DNA of 64,000 nt from Magnetospirillum sp. ME-1 (GTDB lineage: Bacteria; Pseudomonadota; Alphaproteobacteria; Rhodospirillales; Magnetospirillaceae): the NCBI RefSeq assembly GCF_002105535.1, contig NZ_CP015848.1, positions 2,782,990-2,846,989 on the forward strand, in the 5' to 3' direction. Shown in pieces: positions 1 to 7,447 of this stretch. How positions within the stretch are numbered: the first letter of the stretch is position 1; each line of letters begins with the position of its first letter. Made by a program: the position numbers and the translations under genes. The notes below the pieces were generated by a model that saw only the letters and a list, made by a program, of their open reading frames with translations, was not told the DNA's origin and made no database searches.

Positions 1-52
1 CGCCGAACAGCGGGCGGGCGGCGACATAGCCGCGGAAACCGTCCCGGCTCAT
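1..52 (-). CDS. Sporadic carbohydrate cluster protein (N-terminus only)
   Basis: Only the first 17 residues are inside the window (MSRDGFRGYVAARPLFG), so this is the 5' end of a gene running off the left edge. The ATG overlaps the TGA of the upstream oxygenase gene by four bases, so it is the last visible member of the operon. The opening resembles my recollection of the LIC12192 family of sporadic carbohydrate cluster proteins, which sit beside the oxygenase family found next door. That match rests on very few residues plus context. No function is known for that family. Confidence 0.5.
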   Translation of the reverse strand, partial: MSRDGFRGYVAARPLFG

Positions 53-843
53 GCGTATCCTCCGGGCAGGCGGTACGTCATGCCCACCCTTGTGGCGGCG
101 CGCAGCGTGATGGGCTCGAAGAACTCGCCCAGCTTCTTGTCGGCATAGGGCGACAGCACCGCCTTGAAGCGGCAGTTCATGGACCAGCGGGTGTCATTCT
201 CCTCGTTGATCCGGTTGCCGTGCATCAGGGTCTGGTCGAACACCATCACCTCGCCGTACTTGACCTCCAGCCATTTCAGATGGGGACAGGCCGCCTGGAA
301 GATGGCCTCGGCCGAGGGGAATTCGGCCAGGCGGGCCTGCAGCGGCCGGTCGAATGCCGGTGGGCACAGATACATGGTCTTGGTACCGAAGCAATCCACC
401 AGCGGCAGCCACACCACCACCTCGAACGGCGAATCCCCCGACCACACGTCGGCATGGGCGCCCAGCAGGGACGATGTGTCGCCGGGCAGCTGGATGGACA
501 GATTGACCCGGCGCTGCATGCACAATTCGTTGCCGACCAGGGTCTCGATGGTTTTGCGGGCCAGGGCGAAATAGGCCGGGCGCAGCCATTCCTCGCGGTT
601 CAGCCCCTCGATCACTGCCAGGCGCAGGGCGTTGAGCTCGGCGGGCGAGACCCGTTGGTGAATGCGGTCAAGGAAGGTACCGGCATCGGCGGGCAGGGCC
701 ACGCCCAGATGTCGGGCGGCCAGGGTGGCGGCATGGTCGCGGATGCGGTTCAGGGCGGCAGGGTCGTCCACCGGGCGGACCACAGCGCCATCCGTCAGGA
801 AGGTATCGGCAAGACTCTGTTCCTCGGGGGTGAGGAAGCTCAT
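49..843 (-). CDS. 2OG-Fe(II) oxygenase of sporadic carbohydrate clusters
   Basis: A 264-residue protein with a 2-oxoglutarate/iron dioxygenase layout. It has an HADVW motif (H-x-D, two iron ligands) near residue 128 and a second His in the LMHGN segment about 80 residues later. An Arg shortly after (NDTRWSMNCR) could bind the 2-oxoglutarate carboxylate. The family is found in scattered surface-sugar clusters and probably hydroxylates or oxidises a sugar intermediate; the substrate is unknown. The ATG overlaps the stop of the upstream aminotransferase by four bases. A PhyH-like halogenase or hydroxylase is the main alternative. Confidence 0.72.
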   Translation of the reverse strand: MSFLTPEEQSLADTFLTDGAVVRPVDDPAALNRIRDHAATLAARHLGVALPADAGTFLDRIHQRVSPAELNALRLAVIEGLNREEWLRPAYFALARKTIETLVGNELCMQRRVNLSIQLPGDTSSLLGAHADVWSGDSPFEVVVWLPLVDCFGTKTMYLCPPAFDRPLQARLAEFPSAEAIFQAACPHLKWLEVKYGEVMVFDQTLMHGNRINEENDTRWSMNCRFKAVLSPYADKKLGEFFEPITLRAATRVGMTYRLPGGYA

Positions 844-1940
844 CCGTAGAACTCTCTGATGCCGGCGCAGACGTAATCGATGTCTTCGGCCGTGATGTAT
901 TGGTTGATGGGCAGCGACAGGATGCGCCCGGCCTGCGCCTCGGTCACCGGCATGGAGCCCGGCTTGTAACCGAGACTGGCGGCGGCGGGTTGCAGGTGGA
1001 TGGGCACCGGGTAGTGGATGCCGGTGCCGACGCCCTTTTCGGCCAGGAACTTCTGCAAGGCATCGCGGCGCTCGGCCTGGATCATGAAGACGTGGAAGGT
1101 GTTGAACTCCACGTCGCGGCAGGGCGGGTTGACCACCGGCAGCCCGGCCAGCGCGGCACGATAAAGGGCGGCGTTGGCGCGGCGCGCCTCGATCACCCGG
1201 TCCAGCCGCGTCAGGCGGAAGCGCAGGTACTCGGCCTGCAGCACGTCGAGCCGCGACACCGTGCCGAACTCCACCACGGTGTTGCGGTCGATCAGGCCGT
1301 GGTTGCGCAACAGCCGCACCCGGGACGCCACCTGCTCGTCGTTGGTGACCAGGAAGCCGGCGTCGCCGGCGGCATTGAGGTTCTTCAAGGGGTGGGCCGA
1401 GAAACAGCCGATATGGCCGAAGCCGCCCGACAGCGTGCCGTCATAGCGCGAGCCGATGCTTTGCGCCGCGTCTTCGACCACCGCCAGGCCGTGGCGGCGG
1501 GCGATGTCCATGATCGGCGCCATGTCGGCCATGCGGCCGGTAAGGTGCACCGGCATGACCGCCTTGGTCCGCGGCGTGATGGCCGCCTCCATCGCCGCCG
1601 GGTCGATGTTCTGGTCGTCGCGGACATCGGCGAAGACGGGCGTGGCGCCCAGGGCGACGATGGCGGCGGTGGACGCCACGAAGGAATTGGGCGGCGTGAT
1701 GACTTCGTCGCCCGGCCCGATGCCCAGCGCCTTCATGCCGAGAATCAGCGCGTCGGTTCCCGAATTGAGCGCCACGGCAAAGCGGGTGCCGGTGGCGACG
1801 GCCAGCTCAGCCTCCAGCGCCTCGATCACCGCGCCGCCGACGAACTCGCCCCGGGCGAATACCCGTTCGGTGATGGCCAGCAATTCGTCCTTTTCCTCGG
1901 CGAACTGGGCGGGGAAGTTGACGTAGGGGACCTGACGCAT
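840..1940 (-). CDS. DegT/DnrJ/EryC1/StrS sugar aminotransferase
   Basis: A 366-residue PLP-dependent fold-type I sugar aminotransferase. Seen: SGTDA phosphate-binding motif near residue 60, VVEDAAQSIGS carrying the pyridine-nitrogen Asp near 157, and Lys186 in HPLKNLN as the expected Schiff-base lysine. The family usually transfers an amino group from glutamate to a nucleotide-linked ketosugar. I chose the ATG at 1940 because the protein then begins right at the family's normal N-terminus; an open frame continues upstream but without homology. It is a tandem relative of the next gene upstream (12-base gap), with about 370 residues each, so the two probably act on successive or related substrates. 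Confidence 0.88.
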   Translation of the reverse strand: MRQVPYVNFPAQFAEEKDELLAITERVFARGEFVGGAVIEALEAELAVATGTRFAVALNSGTDALILGMKALGIGPGDEVITPPNSFVASTAAIVALGATPVFADVRDDQNIDPAAMEAAITPRTKAVMPVHLTGRMADMAPIMDIARRHGLAVVEDAAQSIGSRYDGTLSGGFGHIGCFSAHPLKNLNAAGDAGFLVTNDEQVASRVRLLRNHGLIDRNTVVEFGTVSRLDVLQAEYLRFRLTRLDRVIEARRANAALYRAALAGLPVVNPPCRDVEFNTFHVFMIQAERRDALQKFLAEKGVGTGIHYPVPIHLQPAAASLGYKPGSMPVTEAQAGRILSLPINQYITAEDIDYVCAGIREFYG

Positions 1941-1951
1941 GAAGCCCGACC

Positions 1952-3067
1952 TCAGCGCTTGGCGTAGAAGGATTTGACCGTCTCGATGACGATGTCCTGC
2001 TCGGCCCGGCTGATGTGCTGATCCACCGGGAAGCTGATCACCGTGGCGGCGTGGATGTCGGTTACCGGGAAGGTGCCCGGCGCATAGCCCAGGTGCTTCA
2101 ACCCGTCTTGCTGATACAGCGGAATCGGATAGTGGACCTTGGCCTCGACGCCGTTGTCCAGGCAATGGCTCATCAGGGCATCGCGATCCTCGGCGAACAC
2201 CATGTAGAGGTGGTAGACCCGCTTGTGGTTGGCGGGGCGCGCCGGGATGCGGATACCCTTGATGCCGCCCAGGCCGGCATCGTAATAGGCGGCGTTACTG
2301 ATGCGCTTTTCGGTGATGTCGTGGGTCTGGTCGATCAGCCAGTTGCCGACCACCGCCTGCACGCTGTCCAGGCGGGAATTGCAGCCCAGGATCTCGATTT
2401 CGTCGCGGTTGCGCATGCCGTGGTTGCGGATCAGCCGCAGTTTACGGTTCATCTCGTCGTCGTTGGTGACCACCACGCCGGCGTCGCCCCAGACGTTGAG
2501 ATTCTTCAAGGGGTGCAGCGAGAATCCGCCGGCCACGCCCCAGGTGCCCGAGCGCTTGCCGTCGCATTCCGAGAAGATGCCCTGGCAGGCATCCTCGACC
2601 ACCGGCAGCTTGTGCTTCTCGGCGATCTTCATCAGGGCGGTCATGTCGGTGACCTCGCCGGTGATCTGCACCGGCATGATCGCCTTGGTCCTGGGCGTGA
2701 TGGCCGCTTCCAGCTTGGACACATCCATGCAGAAGGTGTCGGGATCGCAATCCACCAGCACCGGGGTGGCGCCGGTCTCGGCGATGGCGCCCACCGTGGC
2801 GATGAAGGTGTTGGCTGCCGTGATGACCTCGTCGCCATGGCCGATGCCCAGGGCCTTCAGGGGCAGCTTCAGGGCGTCAGTGCCCGAGCCGACGCCGATG
2901 GCGTGCTTCACGCCGATCATCTTGGCAAAGCGCTCCTCGAACTCGGCTACCGGCTTGCCCAGGGTGAAGTCACCGGTGGGCACCAGCCGCTTCAACGCCT
3001 CGAAGATCTCCGAGGTGTCGGCGAATTGCTGGGGCAGGTACGAGTAGCGGACTTTCCAGTTGGTCAT
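1952..3067 (-). CDS. DegT/DnrJ/EryC1/StrS sugar aminotransferase, second copy
   Basis: A 371-residue paralogue of the downstream gene. It keeps SGTDA near residue 61, VVEDACQ near 156 and the PLP lysine at position 188 in HPLKNLNVWGDAG. The HPLKNLN form around the lysine is shared by both copies and differs from the FNGNK form of the LegC-like enzyme at 34.4-35.5 kb, so the tandem pair forms its own subgroup. It lies 13 bases after the transketolase C-subunit, in the same operon. The substrate is presumably a keto sugar made by the upstream enzymes, which is an inference. One of the pair could instead be a PLP dehydratase, but the lysine argues for an aminotransferase. Confidence 0.88.
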   Translation of the reverse strand: MTNWKVRYSYLPQQFADTSEIFEALKRLVPTGDFTLGKPVAEFEERFAKMIGVKHAIGVGSGTDALKLPLKALGIGHGDEVITAANTFIATVGAIAETGATPVLVDCDPDTFCMDVSKLEAAITPRTKAIMPVQITGEVTDMTALMKIAEKHKLPVVEDACQGIFSECDGKRSGTWGVAGGFSLHPLKNLNVWGDAGVVVTNDDEMNRKLRLIRNHGMRNRDEIEILGCNSRLDSVQAVVGNWLIDQTHDITEKRISNAAYYDAGLGGIKGIRIPARPANHKRVYHLYMVFAEDRDALMSHCLDNGVEAKVHYPIPLYQQDGLKHLGYAPGTFPVTDIHAATVISFPVDQHISRAEQDIVIETVKSFYAKR

Positions 3068-3080
3068 GATGCTTTCCGTG

Positions 3081-4004
3081 TCAGAGAGCCGAAAGGGCCT
3101 GGCGCACCGAATGGGCGATGCCCTGGGCGTCGAGGCCGTTATCCTTCAAGAGCGCGTCCTGTGATCCGTAATTGTGGGTCCAGGCATCCTTGATCCCCAG
3201 CCGCAGCACCCGGCCCACCGGCCCGGCATCGGCCAGTGCGTCCAGCACCGCCGAGCCCAATCCGCCGATGCGGGTGTGTTCCTCGGCCGTTACCACCAGC
3301 CTGGCGCGGGCGGCGCGAGGCAGCAGGGATTCGGTATCCAGGGGCTTGACGGTCGGCATGTGCAGAATGCCCACGGACACGCCCTCGGCGGCCAGGGCGT
3401 CGGCGGCGGCCTGGGCGCGGCCCAGCATCACGCCGGTGGTGACCAGCAGCACGTCGGTGCCTTCGCGCTCGGCAATGGCCTTGCCGATGGTAAAGCCCCA
3501 TTCCTCCTTGGTGACCACCGGGTCGCCGCCCTTGGCCAGACGGATGTAGATGGGGCCCTTCCAGTCCAGGCTGGATTCCATGAAACGGCGCATTTCGGTG
3601 GCATCGGCCACCGCCACCACGGCCATGCCGGGCAGGGCGCGCATGATGGCGAGGTCTTCCACCGCCGTGTGGGTCGGCCCCAGCGGCGCATAGACGAAGC
3701 CGCCGCCATTGCCGATCAGGCGCACCGGCAAGTCGTGCAGGCACAAATCGATGGCCACCTGCTCGTAGCAGCGCCGGGTGATGAAGGTGGCGATGGTGTT
3801 GACGTAGGGCACGAAGCCCTCCATGGCCAGACCGGCGGCCATGCCGATGACGTTCTGCTCGGCGATGCCTTCGACGAAGAAGCGGTCGGGGAACTCGGCC
3901 TTCATCTTGTCCAGCGTGCCGGCGCCGGGATCGGAACCGATATAGAGGACGCGGGCATCCCGGCGGGCCAGGGCGTGAACCTGATCGAGACAGACCTTGC
4001 GCAT
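3081..4004 (-). CDS. Transketolase-like, C-terminal (PYR plus regulatory) subunit
   Basis: A 307-residue protein matching the second half of a split transketolase. The pyrimidine-binding domain carries GIAEQN, whose Glu49 corresponds to the cofactor-activating glutamate, followed by a transketolase C-terminal domain. The start at 4004 gives MRKVCLDQVH and a one-base TGATG overlap with the N-subunit stop, typical of coupled subunits. With the N-subunit it should form a thiamine diphosphate enzyme moving two-carbon ketol units. A split transketolase in a surface-sugar operon suggests that it builds or rearranges the carbon skeleton of a special sugar. A 1-deoxyxylulose-synthase-like reaction is a less likely alternative. 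Confidence 0.85.
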   Translation of the reverse strand: MRKVCLDQVHALARRDARVLYIGSDPGAGTLDKMKAEFPDRFFVEGIAEQNVIGMAAGLAMEGFVPYVNTIATFITRRCYEQVAIDLCLHDLPVRLIGNGGGFVYAPLGPTHTAVEDLAIMRALPGMAVVAVADATEMRRFMESSLDWKGPIYIRLAKGGDPVVTKEEWGFTIGKAIAEREGTDVLLVTTGVMLGRAQAAADALAAEGVSVGILHMPTVKPLDTESLLPRAARARLVVTAEEHTRIGGLGSAVLDALADAGPVGRVLRLGIKDAWTHNYGSQDALLKDNGLDAQGIAHSVRQALSAL

Positions 4005-4834
4005 CAGGCGGCTCCCAGGGCTTCGCCGATGACGCTGAGCTCGTCCTCGGTCAGCTTGTTCTTGTGGTGCCAATTGGCGTTGTGCTCGGCCGGGGGCACG
4101 CCCTTGCCCTTGACCGTATGGCAGATGAGGCAGGTGGGCCTGGTCGGGTCGGCGGGCAGGGCGGCGAAGGCCCGGCGCAGCGCCGCGACGTCGTGGCCAT
4201 CCACCTCGACCACCGCGAAGCCGAAGGCCCGCCACTTGTCGGCCAGGGGTTCCAGCCCCTGCACCGCCTCGGTGGGGCCGTAGGACTGCATCTTGTTGTA
4301 GTCGATGATGGCGACCAAGTTGGAAAGCCCGTGCTTGGAGGCCGCCATGGCCGCCTCCCACACGCTGCCCTCGTTGGTCTCGCCATCGCCCATGGCGATG
4401 AAGGTCCGCCAGGTCTCGCCCTTCATGCGCGCCGCCAGCGCCAGCCCGACGCCGATGGACAGCCCATGCCCCAGAGCGCCGGTTGACGCCTCCACGCCCG
4501 GGATGGTGCCGTATTCCGGATGGCCGCCCAGGAAGCTGTCGTGCTTGCAGAACGTCTTCAGCGCCTCGGCCGGGAAGAAGCCCTTGTCGGCCAGCATCAC
4601 GTACTGGGCCAGGCAGCCGTGTCCCTTGGACAGGATGAAGCGGTCGCGACCCGGCCATTTCGGCTCGGCGGGCCGAAGGTTCAGAACGTCGTCGTAAAGG
4701 ACGCGCACGATTTCGATCAGCGACATGGCCGGACCCAGATGGCCGCGGCCCGCCGCCACCAGGGTATCGACCACCATGCGACGAAGCCCCAAGGAGCGGG
4801 CGTCGAGCTCAGGGGAACACGGGATTGCGGTCAT
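4004..4834 (-). CDS. Transketolase-like, N-terminal (ThDP/PP) subunit
   Basis: A 276-residue N-terminal transketolase subunit. The thiamine diphosphate-Mg motif GDGETNEG is at residues 149-156 with the distal Asn at 180, and typical transketolase signatures GRGHLGPAMS and SKGHG are near residues 30 and 70. It pairs with the following gene to make a complete enzyme. Its first 26 bases overlap the 3' end of the upstream APH-like kinase gene. It likely provides ketol transfer for the sugar made by this operon, as a dedicated copy separate from central metabolism. That role is inferred from context. Confidence 0.87.
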   Translation of the reverse strand: MTAIPCSPELDARSLGLRRMVVDTLVAAGRGHLGPAMSLIEIVRVLYDDVLNLRPAEPKWPGRDRFILSKGHGCLAQYVMLADKGFFPAEALKTFCKHDSFLGGHPEYGTIPGVEASTGALGHGLSIGVGLALAARMKGETWRTFIAMGDGETNEGSVWEAAMAASKHGLSNLVAIIDYNKMQSYGPTEAVQGLEPLADKWRAFGFAVVEVDGHDVAALRRAFAALPADPTRPTCLICHTVKGKGVPPAEHNANWHHKNKLTEDELSVIGEALGAA

Positions 4835-5831
4835 TGGTCTCTCGTATCAAGTCGAGGCGCGTGCGGGCCTTGGCCAACTGGCGGGCCTGGGCCTCGATAC
4901 GGTCGCCGGCCCCGGCCGCGGCGCGGCGCGCCCAGCGTTCGGGCAGGAACTCGTTCAGCACGATCAGGCACCAGATCAGCGCGAAGAGAGGGTATAGCAG
5001 CCCAAGCCGCGTAATGAAACATTCATCGCGACGGCTGAAGGTCGGCTCGACTCCCGCCAGGAAGTCCCGTCCCAGGGCGGGGGAAAGATCCATGCCGGGA
5101 TGAAGCATCACGTCGGCGGCGGCCTTGACCGGGTCGTCCCAGCCGAAATACTCGAAATCGACGAAAGCCAAACGGCCGCCGGGGCCGGACAGGGCGTTGT
5201 GGAAGCCGAAATCCGAGGGGCTCAGGACCCGTTGCCCCGAGGTCAGAGGGGCGTCGACGGACAGGCCGGCCCTTTCATACCCGTTTACCGCCGCCGCCGT
5301 CAGGCGAGCCGCCAGCGGGTCGAAGCCGTCGGCGAGAAAACGGTCGAGGTCGGGGGTGCGCGCCAGCGGATCGTCAAGCCGCGCCCGGCGAGTCCGTAAT
5401 TGCGTGATCACCTCGGCGGCGGCGAACACCGAGGCCGAGGCGGAGCGGAGCGCCGCCGCCTCGGGATGGGAGGCGAATTCCTGGATGCGGGCCAGGAAGT
5501 GGGCCAAATGCCCGACGCTATCCGGCGTGGCGGCCGGCGGTTCGCCCTCGACCCAGGCGTACAGCGCGCAATTGTCGGCCGGGGCGCGGGCGATAGGCTG
5601 GGGAATGGCCCTCTCGCCCCGTCGCCACAGGAAGGACAGCGCCTCGAACTCGGCGCCCAGGCGGTCGCGGGGGTCCTCGGCCTGGGGCGGGTAGAATTTC
5701 AGGGCATGAAGCCCTCCGTCTGCATCCTCGACGCGGACGATGCGGTTGTTGCCGCCGGCGCGGCCCGCCTCCACCCGGACAACGGGGCGGCCCAGCAGCT
5801 GGGCGGCGATGGCGGCCAGCCGCTCATCCAT
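4809..5831 (-). CDS. APH/choline-kinase-family phosphotransferase
   Basis: A 340-residue protein with an aminoglycoside phosphotransferase-like kinase fold. Seen: ALKFYPP with a likely ATP-binding Lys45, a catalytic-loop segment SPSDFGFHN with Asp207 and Asn212, and a metal-binding FVDFEYFGWDDP motif at about 223-234. The usual His two residues before the catalytic Asp (HGD) is replaced by Ser. Family members phosphorylate hydroxyls of small molecules including sugars. Next to a HAD phosphatase and a nucleotidyltransferase-kinase fusion, a sugar or sugar-alcohol substrate is likely. The C-terminal quarter contains a hydrophobic LLYPLFALIWCLIVL stretch that may be buried helix. Antibiotic modification is not suggested by the context. 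Confidence 0.75.
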   Translation of the reverse strand: MDERLAAIAAQLLGRPVVRVEAGRAGGNNRIVRVEDADGGLHALKFYPPQAEDPRDRLGAEFEALSFLWRRGERAIPQPIARAPADNCALYAWVEGEPPAATPDSVGHLAHFLARIQEFASHPEAAALRSASASVFAAAEVITQLRTRRARLDDPLARTPDLDRFLADGFDPLAARLTAAAVNGYERAGLSVDAPLTSGQRVLSPSDFGFHNALSGPGGRLAFVDFEYFGWDDPVKAAADVMLHPGMDLSPALGRDFLAGVEPTFSRRDECFITRLGLLYPLFALIWCLIVLNEFLPERWARRAAAGAGDRIEAQARQLAKARTRLDLIRETNDRNPVFP

Positions 5832-6435
5832 GACCGAATACCGCCCGGGTGATGTCGTCCCAATGGCGCATGGCCCGCCACGGGCCGGGGATTGCGGGAG
5901 CGCCGTTGGTGAACAGGAGGCGTTGGGTGGTGGCGGGAAAATCCGGTTCCTCGAAGACCTCGGGCAGATCGTCGATGAAGAGGTCGGGCCTCAACTCGGC
6001 GATGCGGGCCACCTTTTCCGCACGGCTGGACAGGAAATGCACGTCCTCGCGCTTCAGCCCGAAGCGGCCGAAGAAGCCCCGGGCTTCCATCCATTCCAGG
6101 GCGGCCTGGCGCAGGCTGATCCGGTCCGGGTCGAAATGGCCGAATTCGGTCTTGTGGCTGACGATGACCGGATTGGCGCCAGCGCGGCGGGCGGCGTCGA
6201 GGAATTCGGCGACGCCCTCGATCAGGTCCGCCGACGGCATGAAGCGGCCATAGACCTGTCCCTGCAGGCGCTGCCAGGCGGTCTCGCCGTCCTTCTGAGC
6301 GCGCAGGGCCTCGCGGGTCGCGGTCTTGCCGCCCGCGAACCCGGCGGGCAGCAAGCCCAGTTGGACGGCAGCCTCGGCGAACACCCGGTCATAGCCGGCC
6401 AGGGTGTTGTCGAAGTCGAGGCCGATGCGCAACAT
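5824..6435 (-). CDS. HAD-superfamily phosphatase
   Basis: A 203-residue HAD hydrolase. Motif I is LDFDNTL with nucleophile Asp7 and general acid Asp9, motif II is VSHKT, and a Lys plus FIDDLPE segment supplies motifs III and IV. It most likely dephosphorylates a sugar phosphate in the pathway encoded here, in the way GmhB acts in heptose synthesis. It overlaps the APH-like kinase by eight bases and follows the SDR gene by seven. The substrate cannot be read from sequence. It is not a close match to canonical GmhB, whose motif I and Cys-rich zinc loop I do not see. Confidence 0.8.
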   Translation of the reverse strand: MLRIGLDFDNTLAGYDRVFAEAAVQLGLLPAGFAGGKTATREALRAQKDGETAWQRLQGQVYGRFMPSADLIEGVAEFLDAARRAGANPVIVSHKTEFGHFDPDRISLRQAALEWMEARGFFGRFGLKREDVHFLSSRAEKVARIAELRPDLFIDDLPEVFEEPDFPATTQRLLFTNGAPAIPGPWRAMRHWDDITRAVFGHG

Positions 6436-6442
6436 GCCGCCC

Positions 6443-7435
6443 CTATTTCAGGTTCACGTCCTGCATGCGCTTGATGTTGAAGTACATGGGGTTGTTCAGC
6501 GGATCGACCAGCTTGCCCGACTTCATGGCCTCGGCCAGGCCGCGCACCGCGTCCTCGATGGTGTATTTCAGCTCGAAGCCGATCTCTTCCCTGATCTTGC
6601 GCCCGGACACCTGATAGGAGCGGGGATCGTTGGTGGGAACGGTCTCGATCTCCACTTGGCTGCCCACCACGTCGCGCACGATCTCGGCCAGCTGCGAGAT
6701 GGGGTAGTTGGTGTCGCCGGCGTTCCAGATCTTGCCGTCGATCTTGTCGTCGGGCTGGGCCAGCAGATGCAGGTAGACCCGTACCATGTCCTCGACGTGG
6801 ATGTTGGGGCGCTTCTGCGGGCCGCCGGTAACCCGGATCTTGCCGTTGTTGACCGCCTGGTTGGTGAAGATGTTGACCACCACGTCCAGACGCTGCCTAG
6901 GCGCATAGCCGCACACGGTCGATGGGCGGATGGTGCAGACGACGAAGCCGGGCTCGCGCTCTTCCAGCAGTTCCTGCTCGCACAGGGCCTTGAACTTGGA
7001 ATAGTCGGTGAGCGGCTCCAGGCTCAGGTCTTCATGGACTTCGGGGTCGTCCTTGACGCCGTAGACCGAAGACGACGAGGCATAGATGAAGCGCTTCACC
7101 CCGGCCTTCTTGGCCGCCTTCACCAGCGGGCGGAAGGCGTCGTAATTGATGGAGCGCCCCAGGTCGGGCGCGAGGTCGTAGCTGGGGTCGTTGGAAATGC
7201 AGGCCAGATGAATGACGCAGTCACAGCCGGCCAGCGCCGCCTGGACCGCCTTGGGGTCGCGGATATCGCCCTTGATCTCGCGTAAGGAGGGGCCGCGGAT
7301 GTCCTTGAACAGGTCTTCGCCGTAAAGATAGAGGTCCAGGACCGTGACATTGTGGCCCTGCTCCAGCAGCGACGGAATCAGCCGCGAGCCCACATAGCCG
7401 GCCCCGCCGGTGACACAGACGTTCCACTTGCGCAT
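6443..7435 (-). CDS. NAD-dependent epimerase/dehydratase (SDR)
   Basis: A 330-residue extended SDR. The nucleotide-binding motif TGGAGYVGS is at residues 9-17 and the catalytic pair Tyr145/Lys149 is in TDYSKFK, with the Ser-rich SSSSVYG segment just before it. Extended SDRs of this size epimerise, dehydrate or reduce nucleotide-linked sugars. It lies 12 bases after the nucleotidyltransferase-kinase fusion and is one of two SDRs in the operon, so the two could act in series on the nucleotide sugar made by the fusion. Substrate and reaction are unassigned. Confidence 0.85.
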   Translation of the reverse strand: MRKWNVCVTGGAGYVGSRLIPSLLEQGHNVTVLDLYLYGEDLFKDIRGPSLREIKGDIRDPKAVQAALAGCDCVIHLACISNDPSYDLAPDLGRSINYDAFRPLVKAAKKAGVKRFIYASSSSVYGVKDDPEVHEDLSLEPLTDYSKFKALCEQELLEEREPGFVVCTIRPSTVCGYAPRQRLDVVVNIFTNQAVNNGKIRVTGGPQKRPNIHVEDMVRVYLHLLAQPDDKIDGKIWNAGDTNYPISQLAEIVRDVVGSQVEIETVPTNDPRSYQVSGRKIREEIGFELKYTIEDAVRGLAEAMKSGKLVDPLNNPMYFNIKRMQDVNLK

Positions 7436-7447
7436 GTCTCGATGCCT

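Noticed and set aside
4809-5831. APH-like gene considered as an antibiotic resistance gene
   Set aside because: It is embedded in a sugar-biosynthesis operon with a variant catalytic loop; nothing suggests drug modification.
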